Source of the DNA: CAYJFK01 sp964369475
Lineage (GTDB): Bacteria > Bacillota > Clostridia > Oscillospirales > Feifaniaceae
Assembly: GCA_964369475.1 (NCBI GenBank)
Contig: CAYJFK010000038.1
Location: 1-22,983, forward strand
Direction of reading: 5' to 3'
Length of the DNA stretch: 22,983 nt
Shown in pieces: positions 1 through 8,361 of this stretch. Position 1 is the stretch's first letter, and each line of letters opens with the position of its first letter. The translations under genes were made by a program, and so were the position numbers. The notes beneath the pieces are model-generated. The model had not been told where the DNA came from. It ran no database searches and saw only the letters and a list, made by a program, of their open reading frames with translations.

Positions 1-71
1 ACCCTGATGGTGCCCCCTCGCCGCTCCCCCTCCTTCCGAAGGGGCTTGATTTTATTTTTTTCTCCAGTCTG
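1..71. repeat. Dispersed intergenic repeat, copy 1
   Basis: These 71 bases match the reverse complement of 4111-4181 at 66 of 71 positions without a gap; the first 35 bases are identical. The copy touches the left edge of the window, so it may be longer. It contains a short CCTTCCGAAGG hairpin core and a C-rich stretch. It lies downstream of the hypothetical gene ending at 109 and carries no ORF of its own. Confidence 0.9.
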
Positions 72-108
72 CCCTATGTACAGCTAAGTACTGCGGTTTT
101 TTCTTATG

Positions 109-909
109 CTATTTCGAAAAGGTCAGGGCAAGCAAGCTATCTGTGCTCTTAAAGAAAGCGTTGTTGGCAGCTTTTAGTTTGCTGTCAATTTCTAAAACTT
201 TATCCTCCGATAAAATTTCAATCTTGGTCTCGAAATGATTGTCTCTGCCGTCGTAAATCTTGCAAATTCCGCCATTTTGTATGTAGCTTACTTTGTTTGA
301 TTTTGCATTGCAAAGTGTATAGTATTTGTCACCCTCAATTACAACGCTAAATATTACCTCTCTGTCGTCCTCGCCGTATGTCATAAGGATATTGCGGCTG
401 TGCTCAAAGCGTTCTTTTCCTGATGGGGTATATTGGGAAAAGCTCGGATTCCACTCGCTGTCGAGAGCAAATATTTCGCTACCGCTAAAATATACCATCG
501 CCTCTACAAGCTCAAGCTCAAAGAACTTAGCGCCGTGGCTTAGCATTTTCTTGTAAAGCTCATCTGCCTGCGCTGCTTTTTGCAGTAGATCACAAGATAC
601 ATCGAGCGCTTTGCAGGTAAATTTACCATATAATCTTTTGGCCATTTTTAGGCCTTGTCCGTCTTTATCAAAGATTAAGCCCGAAATCTTATCCCCGTCT
701 TTAATAACATTAAGAAGTGCTGATACACCTACTAACAGCAAAATATGTTTGCCATCAATATACTTGTAGTTTGCCTTTTCGATTAAGGGGAAGTCTGTGC
801 CATTACTTACAGCCACCTCAATATTAGGTTGTGTTTCGCAAAAGCTCAGGATGTCCTCCTTCATTTCGCATATCGGCTTTCTGTTCTTCATTGCATCTTT
901 CGGACTCAC
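109..909 (-). CDS. Hypothetical protein, possible FMN-binding split-barrel (pyridoxamine phosphate oxidase-like)
   Basis: A soluble protein of about 266 residues without a signal peptide or membrane segment. The first 100 residues (a short helix, then strands ending in SGLIFDKDGQGLKMAKRLYG and a CKALD strand) weakly recall flavin-binding split-barrel proteins of the pyridoxamine 5'-phosphate oxidase type; this is a memory-level resemblance. The second half is not recognised. The frame opens at a TTG at 924, but GGGGG at 918-922 sits 8 bases before a GTG at 909, which is therefore the more likely start; an ATG at 891 is a third option. A strong promoter with a palindromic operator lies just upstream, so the gene is probably transcribed alone and controlled by a repressor. 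The reading frame is secure; the function is not. Confidence 0.8.
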   Translation of the reverse strand: MSPKDAMKNRKPICEMKEDILSFCETQPNIEVAVSNGTDFPLIEKANYKYIDGKHILLLVGVSALLNVIKDGDKISGLIFDKDGQGLKMAKRLYGKFTCKALDVSCDLLQKAAQADELYKKMLSHGAKFFELELVEAMVYFSGSEIFALDSEWNPSFSQYTPSGKERFEHSRNILMTYGEDDREVIFSVVIEGDKYYTLCNAKSNKVSYIQNGGICKIYDGRDNHFETKIEILSEDKVLEIDSKLKAANNAFFKSTDSLLALTFSK

Positions 910-952
910 AATAATTACCCCCAATAAAGTATTTTTAGAGTATTAGCACTGC

Positions 953-974
953 TAAGTTAGTAATAACTAACTTA
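953..974. promoter_or_regulatory. Perfect palindromic operator candidate
   Basis: Two 9-base arms (TAAGTTAGT and ACTAACTTA) are separated by AATA. The palindrome touches the last base of the -10 box of the promoter at 974-1003 and covers the expected transcription start. That is a classic repressor position. The cognate regulator is not in the window. Confidence 0.75.
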
Positions 975-1003
975 ATATAGCATAGCGCAATGCCTTTTGT
1001 CAA
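974..1003 (-). promoter_or_regulatory. Sigma-A type promoter for the gene ending at 109
   Basis: On the minus strand, TTGACA (1003-998) and TATATT (979-974) are 18 bases apart. The gene start follows about 65 bases downstream. Confidence 0.8.
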
Positions 1004-1087
1004 TAGTTTTTAATTCATTCTCTTGCACCTAAAACATATTATAAATTTTGTTTGTTTTAACAACGACCTCCCCTAAATCACCCCGAC

Positions 1088-4045
1088 TTAGCTACCAAAG
1101 ACCTTGCTGTTACGTAGCATTGCCAAATCAAGAAAGTTCACTTTGCCGTCCTTATTAATATCTGCAGCCTCATCTACTCCCTCTTGCCCTACCGATCTGT
1201 TATAATTCTCCGCTCTTGCTATCTCCCGCAAATCTCCGACATCAATCTTCCCATTGCCGTCTAAATCAAACCCATTGCTAAGCACTGTAAAACTCCCTAT
1301 GTATATAGGAGCACTCTTTGGCACCGAATTATAAATCGAGCTACTCGTTATCTCTACCGCAATGTAAATATAGTAGACCCCAGCCTCGGTAGGCGGATCT
1401 GTCGAAGGTATGCCATATTCAAAATCATGATCTCTAATGTCGCTGTAAAAGACCTCAATATAAGGCGCATCGCCTTTAACTATCTCGTTTACTATTTCTA
1501 TCTCGACTTCCTTAGGCTCTCCGTTTGCAACTTTGTCTGTCGGAAGTATTATTTCAAAATCATCTGCCGTAACAGCCCTTTTTGTCACACTTACATTAAA
1601 GCTATCATTTATGTCGGCATCAAGGCTCGAAATGCAAAGCACGGTATGAGTGTACCCCTCCACCCCGACATATTCGGGAATTTCGAAAGAGGTCTGCTCG
1701 AAATAGTATTCCGAGGGCTCTAATGCCCTAACGGAAGTGTCGTCGAAAACCCCTTTTACAACTATTCCCCTTTGATCAAAGCTCTCGTCTACATAATAGC
1801 CAACCTTGCCCCCCTCTGCCGAGAGCTTCTCGATCACAGGGGCTAAAAGCTTCGAGTATGTCACAGACAAAACAAGTACCGCCCCGTCAGGCGACAGGCT
1901 TTTTTGCGTTACCTCTTGAGCTCCGCTAAGCAAAAAAGATAGATCACTTCCAAAGGTAAATCCGCTATTTGCATTTAGAGTAATGTCGGCCGAGTATACA
2001 GTATCGCCGTAAAAGACCGTCGGGCTACCATGCCACTTCAACTCTGCAACGGTATATTTTGCACCTATCGGCACTACCGCATCCATGGCGGCAGAAGGGC
2101 TCTCCCCCTTTGCAGGCGCCTTTATGCCAATCACTTGAATGCCCGTTATGTCGTAGCTCTCAGACTCCGGTGTATAGTCTGTAAAGCTTGCAAGCTCGGG
2201 GTACAAATATGCGGTAGCTCGATCAAAAACCCAAACATCCCCAAACGAAAAGCCCCCAAACGAAGCGCTCTCCTCCATTTCGGCATCTGTTAAGGTAAAA
2301 TTATAGTCGTTAAAGTTAAACCCGTTTGTGTTGTCTACCACGGTCGATACAATGTCATTACTTGTAGAGCTATACAAAGCCTCTACATAAGCAATGCCAT
2401 TACCGACTACGCCGCCCACGCCTCCGCCGATATTTCCGCTTGGGTTTAGACTATCTATATCCCCTCTGTTGTAGCAGTTATATATATAACTGCCTACAAG
2501 ATAGCCTACCACTCCGCCCGAAAAAACTTGCGACTCGTCTTGGCTTACCGTGCTCGGCTGATAATTGCCAACCGTGATATTGCCTGTATTGTAAGAATTC
2601 GAAACTACACCATTTTGCACATACCCAACAACTCCGCCCGTGCGCAGTTCCATTTCAAAAAGAATGTTCTCGGTCGGCACTCTTGCGTATCCCCAGCTGT
2701 ATACCTCGCCTACATTGTAGCAAGAATTAACCGTGCCGACACAAAGCCCTGCAACGCCGCCTGCATACCCGTCGATAGCACCTTCATAATTGGAGGTAGA
2801 CCCAAGCACCTTACCCTCGTTTTTGCAACTTTCAAGAGTAGCACCTGTACCGCCGGCTATACCGCCGACCATTGCGGTAGCGCCCTCTCGAGCGGTAACC
2901 TCTACACTGCCACTGTTCGAGCAGCGAGTTATCTGTCCGCCGGCCCCAAAGTCAGGGGCAATATCAGTTCCAATAATGCCGCCCGCATAGCAAGCACTTA
3001 CCATTTCCGAGGAGTTGTATGTCAAAACATCAGCCGTGTTAACACAACTTGCTATTGTCAACATATCCCCACTCCCCACAATTCCGCCCGAGGCAATAGT
3101 CACATAGAGCGGATAAGAGGTCATAGAGCGGTCGCTCGCCGTTATGTCGCCGCTATTTTCCGAATTTGTAATGGAGCTATGCTCTCCATGCCCCACTATG
3201 CCACCAGCCGACCCAAAGCTGTTCTCTCCGCCTCCGGCCGCATCTACCCTAACAGAACCTGCATTGGTAGCACCATCGACAGCCGCCCCCTCGCTCGATC
3301 CCACTATACCGCCAACCTTTAGCGCTACTTCGGCATGACCGCCATTAGTCGACAAAAAAGGCGATGCAACGCCTGTAACAGATGCTCTGTTTATAACGTC
3401 GCCGACACTGCCTCCCCCACTTACCTCGCCAACAATACCACCTGTATTGCTGTCGCCCTCTACCTCGCCGCTTACAGTGCAATTTGTAACCGTGCCGCCC
3501 TGCAAGAGACCAACAATACCGCCTGTAAACATTTCTACCGTCGACTTAGTGGAAATATCGACATCTACAAGATTTAAATTCTCTACTTTACCGCCAACAA
3601 CATAGCCAAAGAGCCCCACGACATTGCTAAAATTGCCGTCGTATTCAATATAAAGCCCTGTTATGCTGTGACCGTCACCATCAAAAACCCCTGTAAAAGG
3701 AATTTCCCTGTCACCTATCGGCTCGAACCCAAGGCCATATATCGCCGATACACCGGCCTGTGGTATACTGCCAAAATAGTGAAAATAACCCCCTTCGGCA
3801 TAGTCGTCCGCCGAAAAGACTATGTCGTTTCCAAGCTTATAATGAGCAGATAAATCATTAAAAATATTATACTCGCTCTTGTCCGACAATTGATATTTGC
3901 TCGTTATTATGTACGGATCGCCCTGCGTGCCGCTACCTGTCATAGCTATGTCGTAATCTGCCGCAAAAGCGTTGCTCGACATAGAAAAAAGCAAAATACT
4001 CAACAAGGCCAAAAACAAGGCCGATCTATAATAATTCTTTTTCAC
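1088..4045 (-). CDS. Secreted GLUG-repeat protein with Ig-like modules and C-terminal dockerin
   Basis: A large exported protein of about 985 residues. It starts with a signal peptide (KKNYYR, a hydrophobic stretch, then cleavage after SNAFA). About residues 120-600 hold some eleven GG-I/V-x-G units of the GLUG type, spaced 35-60 residues apart, as in bacterial surface and adhesin-like proteins. Two or three beta-rich Ig/MBG-like modules follow. The last 62 residues form a type I dockerin with two calcium loops, DLDGNGKIDVGD and DINKDGKVNFLD. Dockerins dock onto cohesins, but no cohesin and no catalytic domain is visible here, so the role is more likely surface display or adhesion than polysaccharide cleavage. 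Two GTG starts compete: 4060 (GGAGAG 8 bases before) and 4045 (AGGGG 7 bases before). The latter gives the more typical signal peptide and is used here. Confidence 0.88.
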   Translation of the reverse strand: MKKNYYRSALFLALLSILLFSMSSNAFAADYDIAMTGSGTQGDPYIITSKYQLSDKSEYNIFNDLSAHYKLGNDIVFSADDYAEGGYFHYFGSIPQAGVSAIYGLGFEPIGDREIPFTGVFDGDGHSITGLYIEYDGNFSNVVGLFGYVVGGKVENLNLVDVDISTKSTVEMFTGGIVGLLQGGTVTNCTVSGEVEGDSNTGGIVGEVSGGGSVGDVINRASVTGVASPFLSTNGGHAEVALKVGGIVGSSEGAAVDGATNAGSVRVDAAGGGENSFGSAGGIVGHGEHSSITNSENSGDITASDRSMTSYPLYVTIASGGIVGSGDMLTIASCVNTADVLTYNSSEMVSACYAGGIIGTDIAPDFGAGGQITRCSNSGSVEVTAREGATAMVGGIAGGTGATLESCKNEGKVLGSTSNYEGAIDGYAGGVAGLCVGTVNSCYNVGEVYSWGYARVPTENILFEMELRTGGVVGYVQNGVVSNSYNTGNITVGNYQPSTVSQDESQVFSGGVVGYLVGSYIYNCYNRGDIDSLNPSGNIGGGVGGVVGNGIAYVEALYSSTSNDIVSTVVDNTNGFNFNDYNFTLTDAEMEESASFGGFSFGDVWVFDRATAYLYPELASFTDYTPESESYDITGIQVIGIKAPAKGESPSAAMDAVVPIGAKYTVAELKWHGSPTVFYGDTVYSADITLNANSGFTFGSDLSFLLSGAQEVTQKSLSPDGAVLVLSVTYSKLLAPVIEKLSAEGGKVGYYVDESFDQRGIVVKGVFDDTSVRALEPSEYYFEQTSFEIPEYVGVEGYTHTVLCISSLDADINDSFNVSVTKRAVTADDFEIILPTDKVANGEPKEVEIEIVNEIVKGDAPYIEVFYSDIRDHDFEYGIPSTDPPTEAGVYYIYIAVEITSSSIYNSVPKSAPIYIGSFTVLSNGFDLDGNGKIDVGDLREIARAENYNRSVGQEGVDEAADINKDGKVNFLDLAMLRNSKVFGS

Positions 4046-4085
4046 CGTAATACCCCTCACCTAATAATCTCTCCAATAAAGAATA

Positions 4086-4111
4086 AGGGAGCACCGCCAT
4101 AGTGCTCCCTC
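4086..4111. repeat. Hairpin-forming 26-bp repeat, unit 1
   Basis: AGGGAGCAC and GTGCTCCCT form 9-base arms around a 7-base loop. The same 26 bases recur in direct orientation at 4254-4279 with one difference (loop CGCCATA versus CTCCATA). The two units bracket the repeat cluster between the dockerin gene and pepS. Confidence 0.85.
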
Positions 4112-4181
4112 AGACCGGAGAAAAAACTAAAATATAGCCCCTTCGCAAGGAGGGGGAGCGGCGAGGGGGCACCATCAGGGT
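4111..4181. repeat. Dispersed intergenic repeat, copy 2 (inverted to 1-71)
   Basis: The reverse complement matches 1-71 at 66 of 71 positions. It sits inside the repeat cluster 4086-4279, upstream of the dockerin-protein gene. Together the two copies flank the first two genes as widely spaced inverted repeats. Confidence 0.9.
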
Positions 4182-4220
4182 GACCACTGGCGTTAAATCC
4201 CCGCCCCGAGGGCGCTAAAA

Positions 4221-4254
4221 TCAGCTTGGAGAAAACACTTTTTCTCCAAGCTGA
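4221..4254. repeat. Perfect long hairpin between pepS and the dockerin gene
   Basis: Perfect 15-base arms (TCAGCTTGGAGAAAA and TTTTCTCCAAGCTGA) enclose the loop CACT. On the minus strand it is followed by TTTTAG, so it may help to terminate the opp-pepS transcript. Confidence 0.85.
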
Positions 4255-4279
4255 GGGAGCACCTCCATAGTGCTCCCTC
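4253..4279 (-). terminator. Hairpin after pepS, probable terminator or mRNA 3' stabiliser
   Basis: Perfect 10-base arms (GAGGGAGCAC, GTGCTCCCTC) with a 7-base loop begin about 10 bases after the pepS stop. There is no T-run directly after it; the 15-bp hairpin at 4221-4254 follows at once. The two together probably form the end of the operon. Confidence 0.55.
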
Positions 4280-4289
4280 GCATAAATTT

Positions 4290-5528
4290 CTAAATGGCAA
4301 ACATTCCATTTTTAAAAATCTCGACAGTCTCGCCTGCTTTTGTCACACCTATACAGGACATATCATCGCTGCCAAACATAAAGTCGACATGCAAAACAGA
4401 TACATTGAGCCCCTGCGAAACAAGTGCCTCCTCGCTCCGATCGTCCCCCATTATAACATCGGTATAACCGGCACCAAGCGCTATATGACAAGATGCATTC
4501 TCATCATATAGCGTATCGTAAAACAAAATGCCGCTCTTATTTATCGGAGAGGTTATCGGCACAAGCGCAATCTCCCCAAAGCGACGAGATCCCTCGTCTG
4601 TCTCGAGTATTCCCTTTAGAACATCATAGCCTACATTACAGGTAAAATCGGTAACAACTCCGTCTTTTAAGGTTAGCGAAAAATCATCTATAATACTGCC
4701 GCCGTAGTTTAGCGGCAGTGTGTTATAAACAATGCCGTTTGCCGAAAAGCGGTGTGGTGTCGTTAGAATTTCCTCGGTCGGAATATTCGGGGCAAAGAGA
4801 TAGCCGTCAGGCTCGGGGCAGTGACATATGCCACCTGCAAATACGCCGCCGTCGCATATATCCATAACAATATCTGTCCCCTTGCCGTTTTTAAAGCGGA
4901 GGGTCTTAAGGTCGAGCGAGTTGATCTTCTTTACCATAACGAGCATTTCCTCGATATGCTTATCCCAGCCGCCCTCAGCACTATCTGCCGTAACATAACA
5001 GCAAGAGAAAATTGCCTCCCACAGAGCGTCGACCGCTTCGGCCTCGGGCTTATTTGGGAATACCTTTTTTGCCCATGCCTTGTTAGGCACGCAAACACAG
5101 CTCCACGACAGGTCGTTTTCCATTCGCTTTTGGCTTAGTGGCTGTAATGGCGTTTTAACAGCCTTTTTCCACATGGCGCTCTTTTCGGGCGACACGTCTG
5201 CCATTAAATCGGGATCTATGCTCACAACACGCAAAAAGCAAGCTTCCTTGTCCATGTAAAAGAGCTCTGCCTGTGTTTGCCACTCGGGGATATTTGTAAG
5301 CACCTCGTCACCGGCATTTAGTAGACGAAGGCGGTTTAGCTCGGGGTGATCGTAGTGCACAACGACATCACAAGCCCCCTCTTTAAAGGCGGCCTCCGCT
5401 ACAAGGGCTACAAAATCGGCAGTGCCCACTTGAGCATTTATAACGAGGGTCTGCCCTTTTTGAAGGCCGACGCCCCTCGTTACGGCGAGTTTTGCATAGT
5501 TTTCACAAAGCTTGTTAAAATCCTTCAT
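4290..5528 (-). CDS. pepS: Aminopeptidase, M29 family (PepS/AmpS type)
   Basis: A metal-dependent exopeptidase of the thermophilic aminopeptidase (M29) family, expected to remove N-terminal residues from peptides in the cytoplasm. At 412 residues it has the usual family length. The family's metal ligands appear to be present: the acidic pair near 252-253 (PTEEI), E319 (GEIAL), H348 (ENASCH), and H380 with D382 (LHVDF). The ATG is preceded by GGAGG at a spacing of 7. It is the last gene of the oppABCDF operon, only 20 bases after oppF, so transport and hydrolysis of peptides are likely co-expressed. Which residues it prefers cannot be read from the sequence. Confidence 0.93.
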   Translation of the reverse strand: MKDFNKLCENYAKLAVTRGVGLQKGQTLVINAQVGTADFVALVAEAAFKEGACDVVVHYDHPELNRLRLLNAGDEVLTNIPEWQTQAELFYMDKEACFLRVVSIDPDLMADVSPEKSAMWKKAVKTPLQPLSQKRMENDLSWSCVCVPNKAWAKKVFPNKPEAEAVDALWEAIFSCCYVTADSAEGGWDKHIEEMLVMVKKINSLDLKTLRFKNGKGTDIVMDICDGGVFAGGICHCPEPDGYLFAPNIPTEEILTTPHRFSANGIVYNTLPLNYGGSIIDDFSLTLKDGVVTDFTCNVGYDVLKGILETDEGSRRFGEIALVPITSPINKSGILFYDTLYDENASCHIALGAGYTDVIMGDDRSEEALVSQGLNVSVLHVDFMFGSDDMSCIGVTKAGETVEIFKNGMFAI

Positions 5529-5548
5529 TTTATACCTCCACTACAATT

Positions 5549-6499
5549 TTACATATAAAGCGTGCAAGCGACAAAGTGACCTCCGCCAACATCGGCAAGT
5601 TCAAAATTTTGCCCTCTGCACTTGTCCGACACATATTTGCACCTACTTGCAAAGCGGCAACCGGCAGGCGGATTAATGGGAGAGGATACCTCGCCCGTCA
5701 AAAACTCCTGCGGCATATCTTTTCTCGAAATATCTATAACGGGAATTGCCGATAACAGCGCCTTTGTGTATGGATGGAGAGGGTTGCTGAATATCTCCTG
5801 TGTCGCCCCACGCTCTACACAGCGGCCAAGATACATAACGGCTATCTCGTTTGAAATGTGCTTAACGACAGATAGGTCGTGCGTTATAAACATATAAGAT
5901 AGCCCCTTTGCCTCTTGCAAATCCATCATAAGATTTAATATCTGCGCCTGAATAGAGACATCGAGCGCCGACACAGGCTCGTCGCACACTATAAACTTAG
6001 GATCTGTCGCAAGAGCTCTTGCTATTCCTATTCTCTGCCTGCGACCGCCGTCGAGCTCGTGAGGGTATGTGTTTGTAAGGCGCTCGGCAAGGCCTACGGT
6101 GTCCATAAGTTCTTTTGTGAGCATTGCCATCTCCTCGCCATTTTTTGCAAGACCGCCGACAATTATCGGTTCTTCTATTATCTCGGATACCGAAAGTCGA
6201 GGGTTTAGCGAGGCATATGGATCTTGAAAAATAATCTGCAATTTCATGCGAATATCCTTCATCTCTTTTTTGCTAAGCTTTGTTATGTCTTGCCCCTCAA
6301 AAATTATCTCTCCCTCGGTCGGCTCTGTCAAACGAAGGGTCGTGCGGCCGAGCGTAGACTTGCCGCAACCCGATTCCCCAACAACTCCGAGCGTTTTGCC
6401 TGCTTCGATAGTAAGGGAGACATCGTCGACAGCATGTAGCTTTCCCCGTGGGGTGTTAAAGTATTTCTTTAGGTTTCTTATCTCAATAATATTACTCAT
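5549..6499 (-). CDS. oppF: Oligopeptide ABC transporter ATP-binding protein (OppF/DppF type)
   Basis: One of the two ATPases that power peptide import. Walker A is GESGCGKST at about 41-49, the Q-loop is at Q92, Walker B is FIVCDEP at 169-175, and the switch histidine is H207. The ABC signature reads LDGGRRQ (149-155) in place of the usual LSGGQ, so Asp replaces Ser. The C-terminal oligopeptide-transporter extension carries four cysteines (C281, C287, C294, C312) placed like those that bind a [4Fe-4S] cluster in some DppD/OppD proteins. The ATG lies inside the end of oppD (8-base overlap) with GGGAG before it, which points to coupled translation. Confidence 0.92.
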   Translation of the reverse strand: MSNIIEIRNLKKYFNTPRGKLHAVDDVSLTIEAGKTLGVVGESGCGKSTLGRTTLRLTEPTEGEIIFEGQDITKLSKKEMKDIRMKLQIIFQDPYASLNPRLSVSEIIEEPIIVGGLAKNGEEMAMLTKELMDTVGLAERLTNTYPHELDGGRRQRIGIARALATDPKFIVCDEPVSALDVSIQAQILNLMMDLQEAKGLSYMFITHDLSVVKHISNEIAVMYLGRCVERGATQEIFSNPLHPYTKALLSAIPVIDISRKDMPQEFLTGEVSSPINPPAGCRFASRCKYVSDKCRGQNFELADVGGGHFVACTLYM

Positions 6500-7472
6500 C
6501 TGCTATCTCCCTTGCGTAGTGGCAGCGTATAAAGTGCCCACTCGTCACCTCTTCTACCTCGGGTATACCTACCTTGCACTGCTCTTTTGCATATTTGCAC
6601 CGTGGGCTAAAGTAGCACCCCGAAGGAAGGTCTGTCGGGTCGGGCATAGAGCCTTCGATTGGTGACAGGCGAGTTGCCGCATCGTTTAGTCCGGGAAGCG
6701 ATCCGAAAAGCCCCAGTGTATATGGGTGATGGCACTTGCCCTCGAATATATCAGCGGCCGACCCCTGTTCGACAATTTGCCCTGCGTACATAACGGCAAC
6801 CCTGTCGCATGTTTGCGACACAACGCCAAGGTCGTGCGTAATAAGAAGCATAGATGTGCCAAGACGCTTCTTAAGCTCCTTCATCATTTCGAGCACCTGC
6901 GCTTGAATTGTAACGTCGAGCGCTGTTGTAGGCTCGTCGGCTATTATAAGCCTTGGCTCTAACGAGAGTGCCATGGCAATAATTACCCTCTGCTTCATAC
7001 CGCCCGAAAACTGGTGAGGATACTCGTTCTTACGAGATGCAGGTATTCCTACCATCTCCAAAATCTCGTCTACCCGTGCCTCCCTGTCCTCACTTTTCAT
7101 GTCGGGGCGGTGTAGCTTAATCGATTCCAAAATCTGAACACCAATCTTTAAAACGGGGTTTAAGCTCGTCATTGGGTCTTGGAATATCATGGATATCTTA
7201 GAACCTCTAACGGTTCGCATTTCTGCCTCGGTCAGCTTTAAAAGATCTCGTCCGTCAAATAGTATCTCGCCCGACAGTATTTTGCCTATCTTTTTGGGCA
7301 AAAGTCGAAGCACAGATAGCGCCGTCGTCGTTTTACCTGCTCCCGTCTCGCCGACAAGCCCCAAGGTCTCGCCCTCGGCAAGGTGGAGCGATATGCCGTT
7401 TACCGCCTTAACATTTGCCTCGTCCGTTACATACTCAACAGCGAGGTTATTTATCTCTATTAAATTACTCAA
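6492..7472 (-). CDS. oppD: Oligopeptide ABC transporter ATP-binding protein (OppD/DppD type)
   Basis: The partner ATPase of OppF. Walker A is GETGAGKTT at about 41-49, the signature is the canonical FSGGMKQ (155-161), Walker B is LIIADEP (175-181), and the D-loop TALDVT follows. The C-terminal extension has C286, C292, C299 and C317, again compatible with an iron-sulfur site. Translation starts at a TTG, well supported by AGGAGGGG 6 bases before it; no ATG nearby fits. The gene begins 12 bases after the oppC stop. It keeps the canonical signature, so the OppD/OppF pair may be asymmetric at its two ATP sites. Confidence 0.92.
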   Translation of the reverse strand: MSNLIEINNLAVEYVTDEANVKAVNGISLHLAEGETLGLVGETGAGKTTTALSVLRLLPKKIGKILSGEILFDGRDLLKLTEAEMRTVRGSKISMIFQDPMTSLNPVLKIGVQILESIKLHRPDMKSEDREARVDEILEMVGIPASRKNEYPHQFSGGMKQRVIIAMALSLEPRLIIADEPTTALDVTIQAQVLEMMKELKKRLGTSMLLITHDLGVVSQTCDRVAVMYAGQIVEQGSAADIFEGKCHHPYTLGLFGSLPGLNDAATRLSPIEGSMPDPTDLPSGCYFSPRCKYAKEQCKVGIPEVEEVTSGHFIRCHYAREIADE

Positions 7473-7484
7473 AATAAGCCCCTC

Positions 7485-8357
7485 CTAATTTTTCAGCCTC
7501 GGGTCGAGTGCATCTCGCAGTCCATCGCCCAAAAGATTTAAAGACATAACGGCAAGCGCTATTGTAATGCCGGGGAAGATTATAACGTGCGGCACATGCC
7601 TTATATAGTCACGCCCCTCATAGAGCATTGTGCCCCATTCCGGAGTGGGAGGAGCAACTCCGAGCCCCATAAATGAGAGCGAGGATATAATTAAAATTGT
7701 AGAGCCCATAGCAAGTGTCGCCTGTACTATTATTGGGCCTATCGCATTTGGCACAATATGGCGAAGAATAACCCTCGCGTCCGACGTACCGCAAGCCTTT
7801 GCGGCCTCTACAAACTCCTGCTCTTTAACAGACAAGATAGAGGAGCGAATAACTCTGGCAAAGACAGGCACATAGGCTACCGCTAAGGCAAATAGCAGAT
7901 TTGTCATGCTCTGACCGAATGCCGCAACTATCGATATAGACATCAATATAGGAGGTATCGCGAGCAGTATATCCATTATTCGCATTATTATATCGTCAAC
8001 AGTGCCGCCGTAGTAGCCGGCCACCGCCCCAATAAGAGCGCCGACCATAACAGCCCCTGCCATTGCGACAACTCCCATTGTTAAGGAAATTCTGCTACCG
8101 TGCACAATTCTTGCAAATATGTCTCTGCCAAACATGTCTGTACCAAAGGGATGCTCCATGGAAGGCCCTTGATTTATCATCTCCGGGCTTGGATTCATCT
8201 TTATCGCTTCTTCCTCGTAGTCGGCAATAACATCGGCAAAGACCGCCATTAAAATAAATGCCACAAGGATAACAAAGCCGAGCATTGCAAGCTTGTTCTT
8301 CCTAAGCCTTGAAAAAACCTGCAAAAAATAACTTTTCTTCTTGTATCTCTTTCCCAT
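7485..8357 (-). CDS. oppC: Oligopeptide ABC transporter permease (OppC/DppC type)
   Basis: An inner-membrane permease of 290 residues. A basic N-terminus (GKRYKKKSYF) precedes a first helix at about 28-46, then an extracellular segment containing NPSPEMINQGPSMEHPFGTD, typical of OppC. The cytoplasmic EAA-type loop reads EAAKACGTSDARVILRHIVPN. Six membrane segments are expected. The ATG has GGAGG 6 bases before it and is separated from the oppB stop by 4 bases. It would pair with OppB to form the translocation channel fed by OppA. Confidence 0.93.
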   Translation of the reverse strand: MGKRYKKKSYFLQVFSRLRKNKLAMLGFVILVAFILMAVFADVIADYEEEAIKMNPSPEMINQGPSMEHPFGTDMFGRDIFARIVHGSRISLTMGVVAMAGAVMVGALIGAVAGYYGGTVDDIIMRIMDILLAIPPILMSISIVAAFGQSMTNLLFALAVAYVPVFARVIRSSILSVKEQEFVEAAKACGTSDARVILRHIVPNAIGPIIVQATLAMGSTILIISSLSFMGLGVAPPTPEWGTMLYEGRDYIRHVPHVIIFPGITIALAVMSLNLLGDGLRDALDPRLKN

Positions 8358-8361
8358 CTTA

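Noticed and set aside
2528..3322. Long plus-strand open frame (264 codons) opposite the dockerin-protein gene
   Set aside because: It is a shadow of the repetitive Gly-rich gene: no ribosome site, odd His/Arg/Cys-rich composition, and the minus-strand gene has a clear signal peptide and dockerin.
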